DNA from: Rhodocollybia butyracea
Taxonomy: Eukaryota > Basidiomycota > Agaricomycetes > Agaricales > Omphalotaceae
DNA length: 64,000 bases
Assembly (NCBI GenBank): GCA_015501585.1
Contig: JADNRY010000080.1
Coordinates: 124,001 to 188,000, forward strand
Direction of reading: 5' to 3'
Shown: positions 12,600 through 24,164 of the stretch, in pieces
How the letters are laid out: every line of letters begins with the position of its first letter
Numbering within the stretch: position 1 is the stretch's first letter
The notes under the pieces: model-generated
The model's database searches: none
What the model saw: only the letters and a program-made list of their open reading frames with translations
Told to the model about the DNA's origin: nothing
Position numbers and translations under genes: made by a program

Positions 12600-12960
12600 A
12601 GATAGTCACATCACCATGTACCCTTCGCCTTCACGTTGAATTTAAGCTCTAGGTCAATATCCCCAACCTCTCCTGCCAAACCAATCGCCCACCCCACTGA
12701 CAGCCTCGACTACCCCTCGTAGGACCTCATTGATGCCTTCGCTAACTAAGCTTGAGTTTTCCACCGTCTGAAAACCTACAATGACATATCTGATTCTGAC
12801 GACGATATAGGGTCCATTTGATTGCCTGCATTATTTCTATATCGTCTATGACAGATGGACGCGGCATCCGTCACCGACAGCGATGCTGAGTAGAGGGAGA
12901 ACGAAGATTCGGCCATAAGAGAAGTCTCATTCAAGTCCCGAGGGTGCGTTTGGAAATAGC
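12600..12960 (-). pseudogene. Decayed copy of the 45-kb small Gly/Val-repeat gene (copy A)
   Basis: The plus strand at 12,600-12,720 matches 45,070-45,180 closely, including the blocks for the C-terminal 'LELKVxxxxDLTISLL' region. The frame is destroyed by indels and stops, and the Gly-Val-rich middle is almost gone. The start region near 12,915-12,960 keeps a trace of the initiation region seen at 45,490. I find no reading frame that could give the full product. Confidence 0.65.
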
Positions 12961-14085
12961 GCGCTCGAGAATGTTAATGAATGATAATCGATTCGGCAAG
13001 TGAGTTCTCCACCGCGTATCCAACCATGCGTCTGGCGTGTGTCCGATGTGTATCCGGTGAGTATCCAAAAGACTTTAGACAAGGGAAACGAATGCGACAC
13101 GCGTAAAGAAGAGATGGAGGCAGAGGTAGAACCAATGGCAGGGGAAAGAATGCCAGATGTGATGAAAACACATCGGCGTACGACTTTTCGTGCGATACAA
13201 CCAGGAACGCCAACCTCAACATTTCGAAATTTCAACTCTGAAGATCTAGTTCACTTGTTCGAAAAACGAATGATAAATATTTGAATATAATCGATAATCG
13301 ATAATCGGTCGATTCCAACGAAGGGTTCTGTGGGTTCCGTGAAGAGGAGTGCCAGCTATAACAAAATTACATCAGTCAAAGGACAGCGAGCTTGTAGAAA
13401 AACACACGCACATAACATACTAGTTTCAAACGCTCAAACATTCAACTCTCTTTAGATTTCCCTTTCTGTGGCGCCAGCTCATACGCATTCTTGGAAGAAT
13501 CCACACATTCGATATGTTCAATGATAGCACCGTGAACCTGGGCTCGATGGTCGTTACGACTCTGCGTGTGTGCATGATGAGAGTTATACTAATAATCCTC
13601 GTCGGAACTATTTTCTTCGTCCGGGCTGGGCTTTTTGGACTCGTCTCCGCTCTTCTCGCTTGGAGGGGCTGTGGTGATCGTGAGAGTTCGAGAACCATTG
13701 CTGGGGATAGATGCGAAGAGCAGTTCAGTTGTAGTTGGACGTGGATGGCATGAAGCTTGAAATTTTTGAAATTTGAAAGCTTGAAGGTTGAACGTTGACT
13801 ATGAAATTAATTGAGCGACCTGGCTTTGCTTTGTTTTTCCGGTCCGGAATTCCGTTCCGTTTTAACCGCCAACCTTCAAGTTCATGGTCACACACTGGCC
13901 GAGTAGCTAGTTCGTTCATTGTGGACTGACTGCGCTGACGCGCTCCTATGAGATTGTAGCTGGTGAAGGAAAGTTAAGTAATATAGACAAGGTACGTCCG
14001 TTTGAGCTCGAGCTTCTATACTATAGTTCTAATAATCCCCATCGCTATAGGTCTTGTGGGACGACACATATCATGAAATAATTCC
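12600..14085. repeat. Dispersed duplication block, copy A
   Basis: This block recurs at 16,200-18,125 (B) and 28,320-30,360 (C), with a short piece at 19,560-19,870. Shared landmarks in order are: the antisense remnant of the small gene that is intact at 45,064-45,492; a promoter-like segment with TCAAGTGAGTTCTCCACCGCG; a segment AACATACTAGTT(T/C)(C/A)AAA; a conserved minus-strand stretch whose best frame is Thr/Pro/Ser/Glu-rich; and TAGCTGGTGAAGGAAA near the right end. No terminal inverted repeats, transposase or reverse transcriptase were seen. It therefore looks like a segmental duplication carrying two small genes rather than a classical transposon. Confidence 0.7.
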
Positions 14086-14885
14086 TCATTCACTCCTCAA
14101 TTGATAGCTATCGAATTTGCATGTACGCTCAACAAGTAAAGGAGCTTGAACCTCAGAGACCAGGGTTCTAATAATTATTAGCAAGCGCCAGCGCTGCTTT
14201 CTTGTCCTCGGCGCATCAACTACATCTAATCCAGGAGTCCACGCGCACTTCCAATCGGCGTATAGCCGCTTCCACTGCACTGGGTGTTGCCAAAAGGGTA
14301 AAGGAGGGGCGACGAGCTATTATCTTGCAATACTGTCAGCGAGGTACTTCAATCACTGTAATACTATCTCACCCATTGACCAAGTGTTCTCCTTCAGCTC
14401 CACCCCATCACATTTCTCCCGTCTTCCAACTATGTATACCCAACATGACACCGTCAGCCTAAATGCAAGCTATCAATTTATCTACCATACATATGTGGAT
14501 TGAGTCAACGAGTACGATCCAGAAAATAGTCGTCCTCTTTTGGCCTCGCCGTAACTGTAGCTGTTCGCACCTTATAACCAGACTCCAGAACCTCCGGAGT
14601 TGAAATATTTTCCACCAGAAAAAGCACTCTTCACTAGGCTTAACAGAAAAGAAATTGGAATTAGACTCATGTTAACTTCCCAAGTCCTCCTTCATTTCTT
14701 CTAAACCTCACATCTGCTTTTTGCATACATATCTGTGTTTCTGTTTCAGGCCTTTGCTTGCTGTACTCAATCAATGACGTCCATGATACGATGTCATGGC
14801 AGATACGATGGTTCTATAAACTCTATCGCGATTCACGAAAATCTGCTATTCCTGGGTTCTGACCATATAATAGCAGCACATGTTG
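14086..14885. other. No gene seen
   Basis: Only short frames without domain signals occur. A few pyrimidine-rich stretches are present. Nothing here is shared with the neighbouring repeat blocks beyond its left edge. Confidence 0.45.
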
Positions 14886-14890
14886 ATTAG

Positions 14891-14982
14891 AACTGTCAGT
14901 CCCTAGAAGGGAACAATGTTGAACAAATGAAAGAAAACTGCCACTCCCTGGAGGGGAACAATGTTGCACAAATGAAAGAGCA
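14891..14982. repeat. Two-copy 46-bp direct repeat upstream of the membrane protein gene
   Basis: Two adjacent, slightly diverged copies each carry (C/A)CTCCCT-G-A-GGGAACAATGTTG followed by ACAAATGAAAGA. The pair ends about 80 bp before the ATG at 15,060. It is not present before the second gene copy at 18,388. Confidence 0.7.
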
Positions 14983-15059
14983 ATGCTCAGCGCTCAGTAT
15001 TCAATATTTAATGTTCAATCTCCAGTCTATAAATCCAGACCCCCTTTTAATCGAACACC

Positions 15060-16042
15060 ATGGCTACCGCTGGCGACTCTCCATTCCCTTGCCCTCCAGC
15101 GTCGTCTTTTCAAACTCTGGTGGATGACAATGACCCGCGTATCACATATTCAGATGGCTGGCTTGTCGAAGGAGCCCCTGGGTTTGAATGTGAAGCAACA
15201 GCACATGGCGCCAATGGTGTGAGTGTCACAGCTACTTTGGATTTTAACGGTGCGTACAGCAGGTCAGCTAGCCCAGATTGCTGCTATTTAACGTTGTTCA
15301 TATCTCAGGCGTTGGTGTTCAAGTGTTCGGAACAGTTGGGGTTGGTGATGGATCTCCATCATCTACATATCAGCTTGACAATCTCCCAGCATCTACGTTT
15401 GTTTTCACCGAAAACGGCCAACAAAACTATCGAGTACCATTTTACGCCTCACCTCTGCTGAATGCGGGAAACCACACACTTGTCATAACGTCTCTTGGGA
15501 CCAATAATTCTCGCATTTGGCTTGATTATATCTTATATTATCCTGCTACCAATGAGCTAGTCTCAAATTCTTCAGAAACATCTATTCCGTTGACCTCCAC
15601 CTCACCGACATCTGCATCAAGTTCCGCAACAAGTTCCGCAACAAGTATGACCCACGGGGCATCCACAAATACTGTTGCAATTGTGGGTGGGGTGCTTGGA
15701 AGCGTTGTGGGAATTATCCTGGCCATAATCTTCACCTCTATCATACTTCAGTGGAGGCGTAAGCATGCTGACCAGACTGTCACGGTTACACCACACGATG
15801 GACTTGTTAATAAAACCGGTAAGCAAAGCACCCACAATCACAGATTTTACGTCCCCAGTCCTTAAATTATTTCAGCTATTCCGACTCATTCTGTTTCGGC
15901 CTCAACCGCATCAATGCCTAGGACCTGGGCCAATCCAATTTCTCCGGTAACCACTACCTCAGCGAGCCAATCCTATCCTGCTTATGCTCGGGAGGCACCA
16001 ACGATATCAGAATATTGGAGTCCACCCACATATGAGCCTTAG
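15060..16042 (+). CDS. Single-pass membrane protein with N-terminal jelly-roll-like ectodomain (copy 1)
   Basis: Three exons (15060-15249, 15309-15818, 15876-16042) join in frame across 59- and 57-bp introns. The product is about 288 residues. Residues about 20-150 form a domain with VDDNDPRITYSDGW, GVGVQVFGTVG, STYQLDNLP and LVITSLGTNNSRIWLDYILY, a pattern common in Agaricomycete cell-surface proteins. A Ser/Thr-rich linker follows, then a transmembrane helix (TNTVAIVGGVLGSVVGIILA), a basic stop-transfer RRK and a cytosolic tail ending PPTYEP. No classical signal peptide precedes the ectodomain. A TATA-like TCTATAAAT lies about 30 bp upstream. The family is probably a receptor or wall sensor, but the function is unknown. 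The second copy at 18,388 is very similar but broken. Confidence 0.8.
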
Positions 16043-16199
16043 TTGCATGAACTCTACACTTGCACATGCCTAGACACTCACTTTGGTACTTAATCTGTTT
16101 ATTTTTAATTCTTTATTTGGACACGTAGGGACAGCTTTGACATATTGTAGGTACATCATGTATGATTTCTCAAGTACCCGCGGGAGCCAACGATCTTCC

Positions 16200-18125
16200 C
16201 AGAAATTAATCATTCAACTGCATTCAAGTTAGACTCTTGCATAGATATTGCATGTGTGGCTGAACTTGATGCCAAGTGCTTGCAGCCGACAACAGTGAGC
16301 AAGGAACAGTAATTCATTTGTTGGTCAAAACTCGAACGAACGTTTCCGGCCATAGGAAAGGCTCCATCAAGTTCCAAGGGCAAATTATTATTTGTAAATG
16401 GTGCGCTCGAGAATGAATCTCGATTTGTCAAGTGAGTTTTTCACCGCGTATCCAACCGTATGAGTCCGATGTGTATCGGCGGGTATTTGGAAAGTGACAG
16501 CAATGAAAGACAAGGGAAACGAATGCGGAAAAGCATTAAGTACTAATGGCGGGGGAAAGAATGCCGGATGTGATGAAAACGCGTTGGCGTACAACCTTTC
16601 CGTGCGATACACCCAGGAACGACAACCTCAACTCTGAAGATCTGATTGTTGATGCAAACGGGACCGTCGACACTCACAGCGAGTGGAACCGCGACGACGT
16701 GGTGGTCAAAGGACAGGTACGATTAGATTAGGTAATGTACGTAAGTAGCGAAACTACCGAGCAACAGCATGTGCTCTAACACTGATCCTCGAGTACACAA
16801 ACACAGTCCTGCGCCTATGCTTGGTGCTCTGCGTTCTGTACCCAGATCTCGAGTAACCGGTGTCCTGTGCTGATACTGCCAGTGGCCAGCATGAAAAGTT
16901 TTCGAGGGAGAGGTCGTGAAAAGCGTCAGGTTTGCGCGTTCATTTGTCGGAAAAACGAACGATGAAGCTGGAAGAAACAACGTGTTTCAATGAAGGGATT
17001 TGTGAGGTCCGCGGACAGGAGTGCCAGCTATGATAAAATTACATCGGTCAGAGGACAACGAGCTTGGGGGTAGAAAAACACACACACACATAGTATACTA
17101 GTTCCAAACACTCTAACATTCAACTTTCTTTATATAAGTTTTCGCGGCGCTAATTCATACGCATTTCCGCATGTTCGATATATATGTTAAGTGTAGCACC
17201 GTGAACCTGAGCTCGATGGTTGTTACGACTCTGCATGGTGAGAGCTAAAAGAGGAGTCCGAATCCTCGGCGGAACTATTGTCTTTGTCCAAAGATTCATC
17301 GAAAGCCTTCTGTTTATGACAGATACAGCAAATCAACAAAAAAGAATCAGCTTCTTTATGGAGCTGAAGCCTGAAGCTGAAGGGAGGAACACATTACTTT
17401 TTGAAGACTCCTTCCCAGCACCCTCATTATCTACAATATCCTCTCTCCATAAAACACTTTCGCGGGGTTTCTTAAGTTTGTAGAAGCGGGCGTTCCACTG
17501 GGGCCAGGCTCTTTGGACTCGTCTTCGCTTAGAGGGGCTGTGGTAATCGTGAGAGTTCAAGAACTATTGCTGGATGCGAAGAGCAGTTTGGTTGTAGTGA
17601 CGTGGATGGCAGTTGAACGTTGATCGATGATCATGAAGCGTGGATGGCAGTTGATCGATAATCATGAAGCGTGGATGGCAGATCGATGATCATGATCATG
17701 AAGGTTGACCATGAATTTTAACTGAGCGCTTGTTTTTCCGGTCCGGTTCGTAATTCCGTTCCGTTTCAACCGCCAACCATGCATGCATCACACACTCAGA
17801 CTGGCCGAGTAGCTAGTTCCTTCTATCTGGATACATCAAGATCACAACGCCCCCATTATGGACTGACTGCGCTGACAGCACCACCACAAACTTGAAGACC
17901 CATTCAATGCCCATTCGATGAAGCCGACTTAGTACTGCTCCTACTACGCAATTGTAGCTGGTGAAGGAAAATTAATTAATTAACTCAACGTTTTCTAAAA
18001 CAAGGGCCTTCTCCTTCAAAGATCTTGACATGCAGTCCAGAACCCCAGTCTCTCTGAGGAGGCTGTAGCCGAGGTTGTCATGCTAGGTCCATCCTAGGAT
18101 GTATACTTAGCTGTATCACACAAAA
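16200..18125. repeat. Dispersed duplication block, copy B
   Basis: This is the copy of the 12.6-kb block that lies between the two membrane protein genes. Its left edge is a junction. The small-gene remnant starts (minus strand, MAGNVRSSFDQ near 16,360) but after about eleven codons runs into the 3' flank of the membrane protein gene. The conserved minus-strand Thr/Pro-rich segment lies near 17,340-17,580 and is broken by stops. The right part near 18,010-18,125 matches 30,260-30,380 of block C. Confidence 0.65.
17610..17705. repeat. Short minisatellite, about 31-bp unit
   Basis: About three imperfect units contain GATCATGAAGCGTGGATGGCAG alternating with TTGATCGATAATCATG-like sequence. It lies inside block B and is not expanded in blocks A or C. 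Confidence 0.7.
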
Positions 18126-18387
18126 AAAGATTTCACAAAGTCTTCTGATCATCACAACCTTGTTGTCCAGCTAAAATACTGCTAAGGATAGGATGTTGCA
18201 ACGGTGTCTACTTACTGCATCCAAGTCTACCAACTTCAATCAAGGCCCGCATCAAAGATTCGGAGGCTCGTGTACTAGCCAAGACTTGAGCCAAAAGTCT
18301 GGCCAAAAGCCATCTGCGGCGTACGCTGATGGTGTGCCCGACTCAGATGCCGGTCTATAAATACAGACTCCTTCTCAATCGAACACC

Positions 18388-19348
18388 ATGACTACTGCTG
18401 GCGACTCTCCATTCCCCTGCCCTCCAGCGTCGTCTTTTCAATCCCTGATGACAATGACCCGCGTATCACATATTCAGGTAGCTGGATTGCCAGTGGAAGC
18501 CCTGAGCTTGAATGTGAAGGAACGGCACATGGCGCTAATGGTACAAGCGTCACAGCTACTTTGAATTTTAACGGTGCGTACAGCAGGTTAGCTAGCTCAG
18601 ATTGCTGCTAATTAACATTGTTCATATCTTAGGCATTGGTGTTCAAGTGTTCGGAACAATTGGGGCTCCTGATGGATCTCCATCATCTACATACCAGGTT
18701 GACAATCTCCCAGCATCTACGTTCGTTTTCACCAATAACGGCCAACAAAACTATCGAATACCATTTTACGCCTCACCTCCGCTGAACGCGGGAAACCACA
18801 CACTTGTCATAACGTCTCTTGGGAGCAATAATGCTCGCATCTGGCTTGATTATATCTTATACTATCCTACTACCAATGAACTTGTCTCGAATTCTTCAGA
18901 AACATCTATGCCATCGACGTCCACCTCACCAGCATCTGTATCAAGTTCCGTGACAAGTATGACCCACGGGGCATCCACAAATACTGTTGCGATCGTGGGT
19001 GGGGTGCTTGGAAGCATGGTGGGAATGATCCTCGCTATAATACTCGCATATATCATACTTCGGTGGAGGCGTAAGCATGCCGACCACTGGAGTGTCACGG
19101 CTACACCATACGATGGACATGTTAATAAAACCAGTGAGCAAAGCATCCGCAATTGCATGCCCAGTCCTTAAATTATTTTAGCTATTCCGACTCATTCTGT
19201 TTTGGCCTCGACTGCGTCAATGCCTAGGACCTTGACCAATCCAATCTTTCCTGTAACCACTACCTCAGCGAGCCAACCCTATCCTACCTATGCTCAGAAG
19301 GCACCAACGATATCAGAATACCAGAGTCCACCCACATATGAGCCTTAG
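18388..19348 (+). pseudogene. Membrane protein copy 2, frameshifted by a 4-nt deletion
   Basis: This is a tandem copy of the gene at 15,060 with the same three-exon layout (introns 18574-18632 and 19134-19181) and nearly the same ectodomain, transmembrane helix and PPTYEP tail. Compared with copy 1, exon 1 lacks four bases just after the SSFQ codons (about 18,443-18,450). The frame is lost before the conserved DDNDPRITYS motif and no in-frame ATG can restore it. Exons 2 and 3 are open (18,633 onward), so decay is recent, or the copy makes a different short product. A TATA-like GTCTATAAATAC lies about 35 bp upstream. Flanking DNA on both sides is duplicated too. Confidence 0.75.
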
Positions 19349-20108
19349 TTGCATGAGCTCTACACTCAGTCGCACATGCCTGGACACTCACTTTGGTACT
19401 TAATCTGTTTATTTTTTAATTCTTTATTTGGACACGTAGGGACAGCTTTGACATATTGTAGGTACATCATATATGATTGCTCAAGTACCCGCGGGAGCCA
19501 ACGATCTTCCCAGAAATTAATTATTCAAATGCATTCAAAGATTCTTGCATAGATATCACATGTGTGGCTGAACTTGATGCCAACCGCTTGCAGAGAGGTT
19601 GTAGTCGTCGACAATAATTAGCAAGGAACAGGAACTTATTTATTGGTCAAAACTCGAACGAACATTCCCGGCCATAAGAAAGTCTCCATCAAGTTCCAAG
19701 GGCAAATTATTATTTGTGAAATTGTAAATGGCGCGCTTGAGAATGAATGTCGAATCTCGATTTGTCAAGTAAGTTCTCCACCGCATATCCAACCGTACAT
19801 CTGGTAAGTATGTGTCCGATGTGTATCCGTATTTGGCAAGCGACAGCAATGTTTAGAGAACATCTGCAAAACCTGGATTTTGATTGGAGCAGTTCCATTC
19901 AGTTGCTATCCAGTCGATAGCTTCAAACCGCTTCAAACACAAGGGATTACAGATTGATTACAAAATCAAGGAATGCCAATCAATGAGTAACTGTGGAGAT
20001 AACTTCTAATGGATAACTAATCTGTGCAGTTCCAACCTAGATGTGGGAGTTGACTCAGATCTTGAAGAGATCAGCACGTTGGTACATGCAGTGCTCTCTT
20101 CCCTCCAG
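19349..20108. other. 3' flank of copy 2 plus partial block (D); no gene
   Basis: 19,349-19,740 repeats the 3' flank of copy 1 (16,043-16,435), including the truncated small-gene start (MAGNVRSSFDQ on the minus strand near 19,680). Similarity to the dispersed block ends around 19,860. The remaining 250 bp has nothing recognisable. Confidence 0.6.
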
Positions 20109-20809
20109 TCAGAGCCGGGGGATGTCTTTCTGTGGTCTCGCGGCGTCAACGTAGGACATGTGATCTGCCTGATTCCTTTCAACCTCTCGGTATATTTTGG
20201 TCCAGTCTCTACACACAGTGTCATAGTTTCGAATTGATATCGCCTCCTCTCTGGTGGACTCGAGTCGTAGATTAGGGCGGCAGAGGATCGTCTGACGCAG
20301 GTAGTTCATGCAATGCCGAGTCAAGCCAGAGACAGACCCTCGTTCAGTGCTGGAAGTCGTAATGGGGGTGATGTATTCTAGCCGAATAATGTCAAGGCAC
20401 TTGAGCTGATGTAAAAGCGTCACGGTATGAGTCTCATTCTTCTGGGCGGATGAGGCAACATGAACTGTGTGTCCTGCTGGCGGTATCAGTGCAGACCACT
20501 CCTCGTTAGCCTGGTTCGAGGCTAGATCATAATGGGAGCCCGATATGATTCGCATAGCAACTAGATCATTGTCCCCAAATTCGACATGGAACGAGGACCC
20601 GGGTCCTGGAGAGATATACAGAGTGAATTTCAGAGCGGAGACCAGAAAATTTACATGCCTTCAGCGGTGAACACGTCAGGTATGATATGCAACGCTTTTT
20701 TCTTAGCGTGAAGAAGCGTCATGAACACAATCAGAAGGACAAGGAGAGAAGTCCCCATAGCAGCGAGCTTGGGCCATTGATATGACCTGTGAAGACGTTG
20801 TGAACTCAT
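20109..20809 (-). CDS. UstYa-like (DUF3328) protein with altered HxxHC motifs
   Basis: Two exons (20809-20659 and 20605-20109) encode about 215 residues. The intron starts with GCATGT and ends with AG, so it is a GC-AG intron; only this choice keeps the frame. The topology is type II: a short basic N-terminus (MSSQRLHRSYQWPKLAAMG), one transmembrane helix (TSLLVLLIVFMTLL), then a lumenal domain. UstYa-family oxidases carry two HxxHC motifs, and here both have lost one His: HQLKC (then LDIIR) and LTRHC (then MNYLRQ). A CRDW motif near the C-terminus is kept. The family crosslinks or oxidises fungal ribosomal peptides in the secretory pathway. The altered motifs suggest a non-catalytic partner or a changed active site. 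The gene sits in the same region as the repeat precursor at 27,476 and a second UstYa-like gene. Confidence 0.85.
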
Positions 20810-21484
20810 GAAGACTCGAGAGGTTACGAGGTAATGTGTCGATTTCAGGAAAATAGATTTTGGATAATGTAGGGAGATAAAAAAGGTCTGTCACACACAC
20901 TCCATGACCAAACCCCCAATTTTGCCATAAGTATCCATGGATAATTATCTTTGGCAGAGGTATGACTGCAAATGAACGATTCTCAATGAAAGCGCCCATT
21001 TTGATAACAGCGGGAGATGTTCATCATTTGATGTTAAGGAGTGAGTGTTAGAACTTAGTAAAAGGTGTTAAATTGTGTTAACGTAAAGGAACAGGCGGAG
21101 CTAGGAAGTTGACTCCGCATGATTCAATCCGTCATTTGACATCCCGTCCCTGTCAGAGTCCGATTGCATTCATTCAGAGTGATTAGCAAACGATAAACGC
21201 GATCTTTAACAGACACGGATGACTGGAATCAGTTGGGATCAGTTGGGATCCCGCTACCAGAGTCATAAATGGATGAATAGAAGGTAGATGTAAAGTCGGG
21301 GAATGCGGGGAGTTGAAACTTAAGTATGTTCATAATGGCATTTTTTACACGGAATTTTTGAATTAAACAAACGGCTCAGAAAGCATAATCATTGCTGATA
21401 GGTTTCCCGAGTAGTGAGCACATAGCACCCTTCCTCTTCCTTCGTTTACTAGTCACTACTTATTACTATTAAACAATTTTAATT
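20810..21484. other. Intergenic
   Basis: This is promoter side for the UstYa-like gene at 20,809. A short direct repeat, AATCAGTTGGGATCAGTTGGGATC, occurs near 21,230. I see no gene. Confidence 0.5.
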
Positions 21485-22757
21485 CTATACAGTTGTCTTG
21501 ATAGAGGTGGCAGAGATTCCTGGTAACTCCTTCATGGGACCATATATTGGGACCGACTCATCCTGTTGCCTTTCGGAGAAGAGAGACCGACCTGGATACT
21601 CCGACCTGGTAGCCGTAGACAGCACATTAGTATTGGTGTCATTGGCTGTCCTGCGGCTTGTTCCGAATCTCAACGTGGAAATATGTTCAGCGGCGGTATG
21701 TGAGTTCCAAGCGCGCTGATCTGCTACCCTCATTATAATAAGCATAGGAGCCAGGACCTATTTCATCAAAATTTCAGAGGAAGAAACAGTTTTCGATAAA
21801 ATCTCGCATACCTGAGCTTGAATTAAAACAGGCAGGAACAAATGGGATGCAGCACTGTTTAATGCATACGGGATAATGAAACATAATGATCCCACTGCAT
21901 ATACTGACGAGCTTTCTATCAGCATGGCCGCAATGCTCACATAGGGTAAGTTGCTAGCTGTCCCAAGGGATTTCTTTAGCCTATTCCGATAGTACATGAG
22001 GCGCAGTGAAATTGCCAATGTGACCATGATATTTAGGGACACAGAAAGGGAGTAGTAGGGTATTCCAAAATTGACGGTGACTTTTGTCCATAAAGTAGCA
22101 TTGGGTCGTGACGATTGGAACAGGAGGACGACTCCCAATGCTATATAACAGTTGAGGTTAAAATCTCAGAACGTTTGCGCGACTCACGTATCGTAGCCAC
22201 GTAGATCAAGGTTGGTAGAATAACAACATATAGATTTTGTCTAAATATGAGTAGACATCGATATACCTAGTTCACGCTTGTCAGTCAAACGAGAGGGAAC
22301 CGATACTTACTATAACCAATATACACACCAAAAAAGCGTCGGCAAACCATTCGGCAACTATGAAGGTGGAATTGGCAAAGACCACAAATACGCTGCTGTA
22401 CTGAGAGGCTGAGTAGGCTATAGGACCTCCAGGAACATCACGGTGATCAATGAACATCAACTCAAGAGTATGAAGGTCCATTCCGATGAAGATAGTTGCC
22501 AGGCCAAAGGTAATCCATGCGTATGCAATCAGTATCCAGTTTCGTTTCTTCCCCGAAAAGCGATGCGGAACCATGTACAGGAAATATGCAGCTTGCAAGA
22601 ACACAACGAACAAGATACCTTTGTAAAGAACATATGAGATATAGCTAAGACGATGGTACAAGGACATGCCATAAATGAAGGTTGACAGCACGATACCCAC
22701 AAGGGTACACCGCTCTTGATCCAGTGTGGAGTTTGGGAGGTTTGGACGGCCAGACAT
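21485..22757 (-). CDS. Seven-transmembrane protein of the basidiomycete multi-pass family
   Basis: At least four exons join in frame: 22757-22311, 22266-22188, 22140-21812 and 21757-21485. The product is about 375 residues with some seven hydrophobic helices. These include one with TLVGIVLSTFIYGMSLY at the N-terminus, ILFVVFLQAAYFLYMV, ITFGLATIFIG and AEWFADAFLVCILVI. YVVILPTLIYVATI and two more follow. The soluble C-tail is Ser/Thr/Arg-rich (ATRSEYPGRSLF) and ends with a KTTV. Agaricomycete genomes contain many such 7-TM proteins of unknown function, sometimes regarded as receptor-like. Its position between two UstYa-like genes may be chance, or it could be a transporter or sensor for the locus. 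No frame break was found. Confidence 0.75.
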
Positions 22758-23200
22758 TGCACAAGGAAAAAGGAGCCACTACTAGCAGCTCAAAATCGAC
22801 GGGCAGTCCTCCCGGTGACATGTTTTTATAGAACTAATACTAAGTTTCTATGTTGTATGACTGCATACTAAATTGCCTTCCGGGTTGCTTCCGGGATCTT
22901 ACTTCTAAGTTCTTGCATATCCAGGTTTTGAATACAAACAGATAATAGATGTATATATGCTCCCATGCTGCAGCAAACTTTCCTGGGGGTGACATCGTTC
23001 AAAAACGTCGGCGCATGACAGATTTGTACTATTATGTACATATGTCATAACGGCAACTTGAACTGTGTGACCAACTGATGAACTTAGGATCAATTGTATC
23101 GGTCCCGGACGCCCCAAGTCCCAAACCCCTGGGGCCACCATATGAGTAGGTGTGCAAATCGCCAAAGTCCTGGTTATCTCCCGTTGTCCATCGCTTCTAA
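22758..23200. other. Divergent intergenic region
   Basis: This is a 440-bp region between the 7-TM gene (-) and the hydrolase gene (+), likely a shared promoter region. No open frame with a domain was seen. Confidence 0.45.
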
Positions 23201-24164
23201 ATGCCTTCACCATTACTGTCAGTCACAGAAGGAAAGATCTGCTTCATAGTGGATGGCGAGAGCTTCGAGACCTACTACAAACTCGCAGGCGATCTCACTT
23301 CGCCAGGCCAAGTCCTATAGTCGTCCTACATGGCGGTCCAGGAGTTGCGCATAACTACATGTCTCCGCTCCTTGATTTAGGAAAAGGGAACCAGTCCGTG
23401 ATTCTTTACGACCAGCTAGGACAAGGAAATTCCACACACCTTCAATCCAAACCTATATCATTTTGGACAATCGACCTCTTCATAATCGAACTTGAGAACC
23501 TTTTAACTCATTTTTCTATCTCTGGATCTTTTCATCTTATCGGCCACTCATGGGGTGCTACACTCGCCTCCGAATTTGTTGTACGGAAACAGCCCCCCGG
23601 ACTGAAACGTCTGGTTCTTTCAAATGGTCTTGCCAGTGCGCGGCTTCGTAATGAAGCTATTGCCATCCGGCGAAAATCGCTTCCAGTAGATGTGCAGGAG
23701 GTTCTCAAAACACACGAAGAAGCGGGAACCACACAGAGCCCAGAATATAATGCGGCAATGATGGTGTTCCATCAAGCTTTTACCTGCAGAACAATACGTC
23801 CCTTGCCCGAGGACGTGCTCTTTTCGATAAAGCAGAACCAGTTAGATCCAACTGTGATCAATGCAATGCAAGTTACTTTAAATCATTTATGACCTGCTAA
23901 TCTTACTGTGTACTTTCTTGTAGGAGAAATGGCAGTGCCGGATTGAAAGATTCATGGGAAATCACTGACCGAGTTCATCTCATCCGTGTCCCAACTCTTG
24001 TCATAAATGGTGAATATGACTACATGATGGACTCGGTTTGCGCCCCATTCTGTAGTGGCATCCCCGACGTGAAATGGGTCAAATTCGCAGAATCTGGTCA
24101 CTTCCCTCATTGGGATGAACGTGAAAGGTACATGGAAACTGTGCTGGAGTTCCTGCAACAATGA
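23201..24164 (+). CDS. Prolyl aminopeptidase-like alpha/beta hydrolase (S33), N-terminal frame break
   Basis: The start at 23,201 gives MPSPLLSVTEGKICFIVDG...ETYYKLAGDL, the usual N-terminal strands of basidiomycete proline iminopeptidases. The core follows: HGGPG oxyanion motif, GHSWGA nucleophile elbow, catalytic Asp region VINGEYDYMMD and catalytic His region SGHFPHWDE. All triad positions are present. Near 23,306 one base appears to be missing between LAGDLTSPG and the strand PIVVLHGGPG; without it the first frame stops at once. The second intron (23868-23923) begins GCAAGT and ends AG, and keeps the frame (INAM to RNGSAGLKDSWEI). No signal peptide is seen. It could trim peptides made by this locus, but S33 hydrolases are common and its role is an inference. 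Confidence 0.7.

Noticed and set aside
12600..18125. Dispersed blocks as a DNA transposon or retrotransposon
   Set aside because: I could not find terminal inverted repeats, long terminal repeats, target-site duplications or transposase/reverse-transcriptase motifs at any copy.
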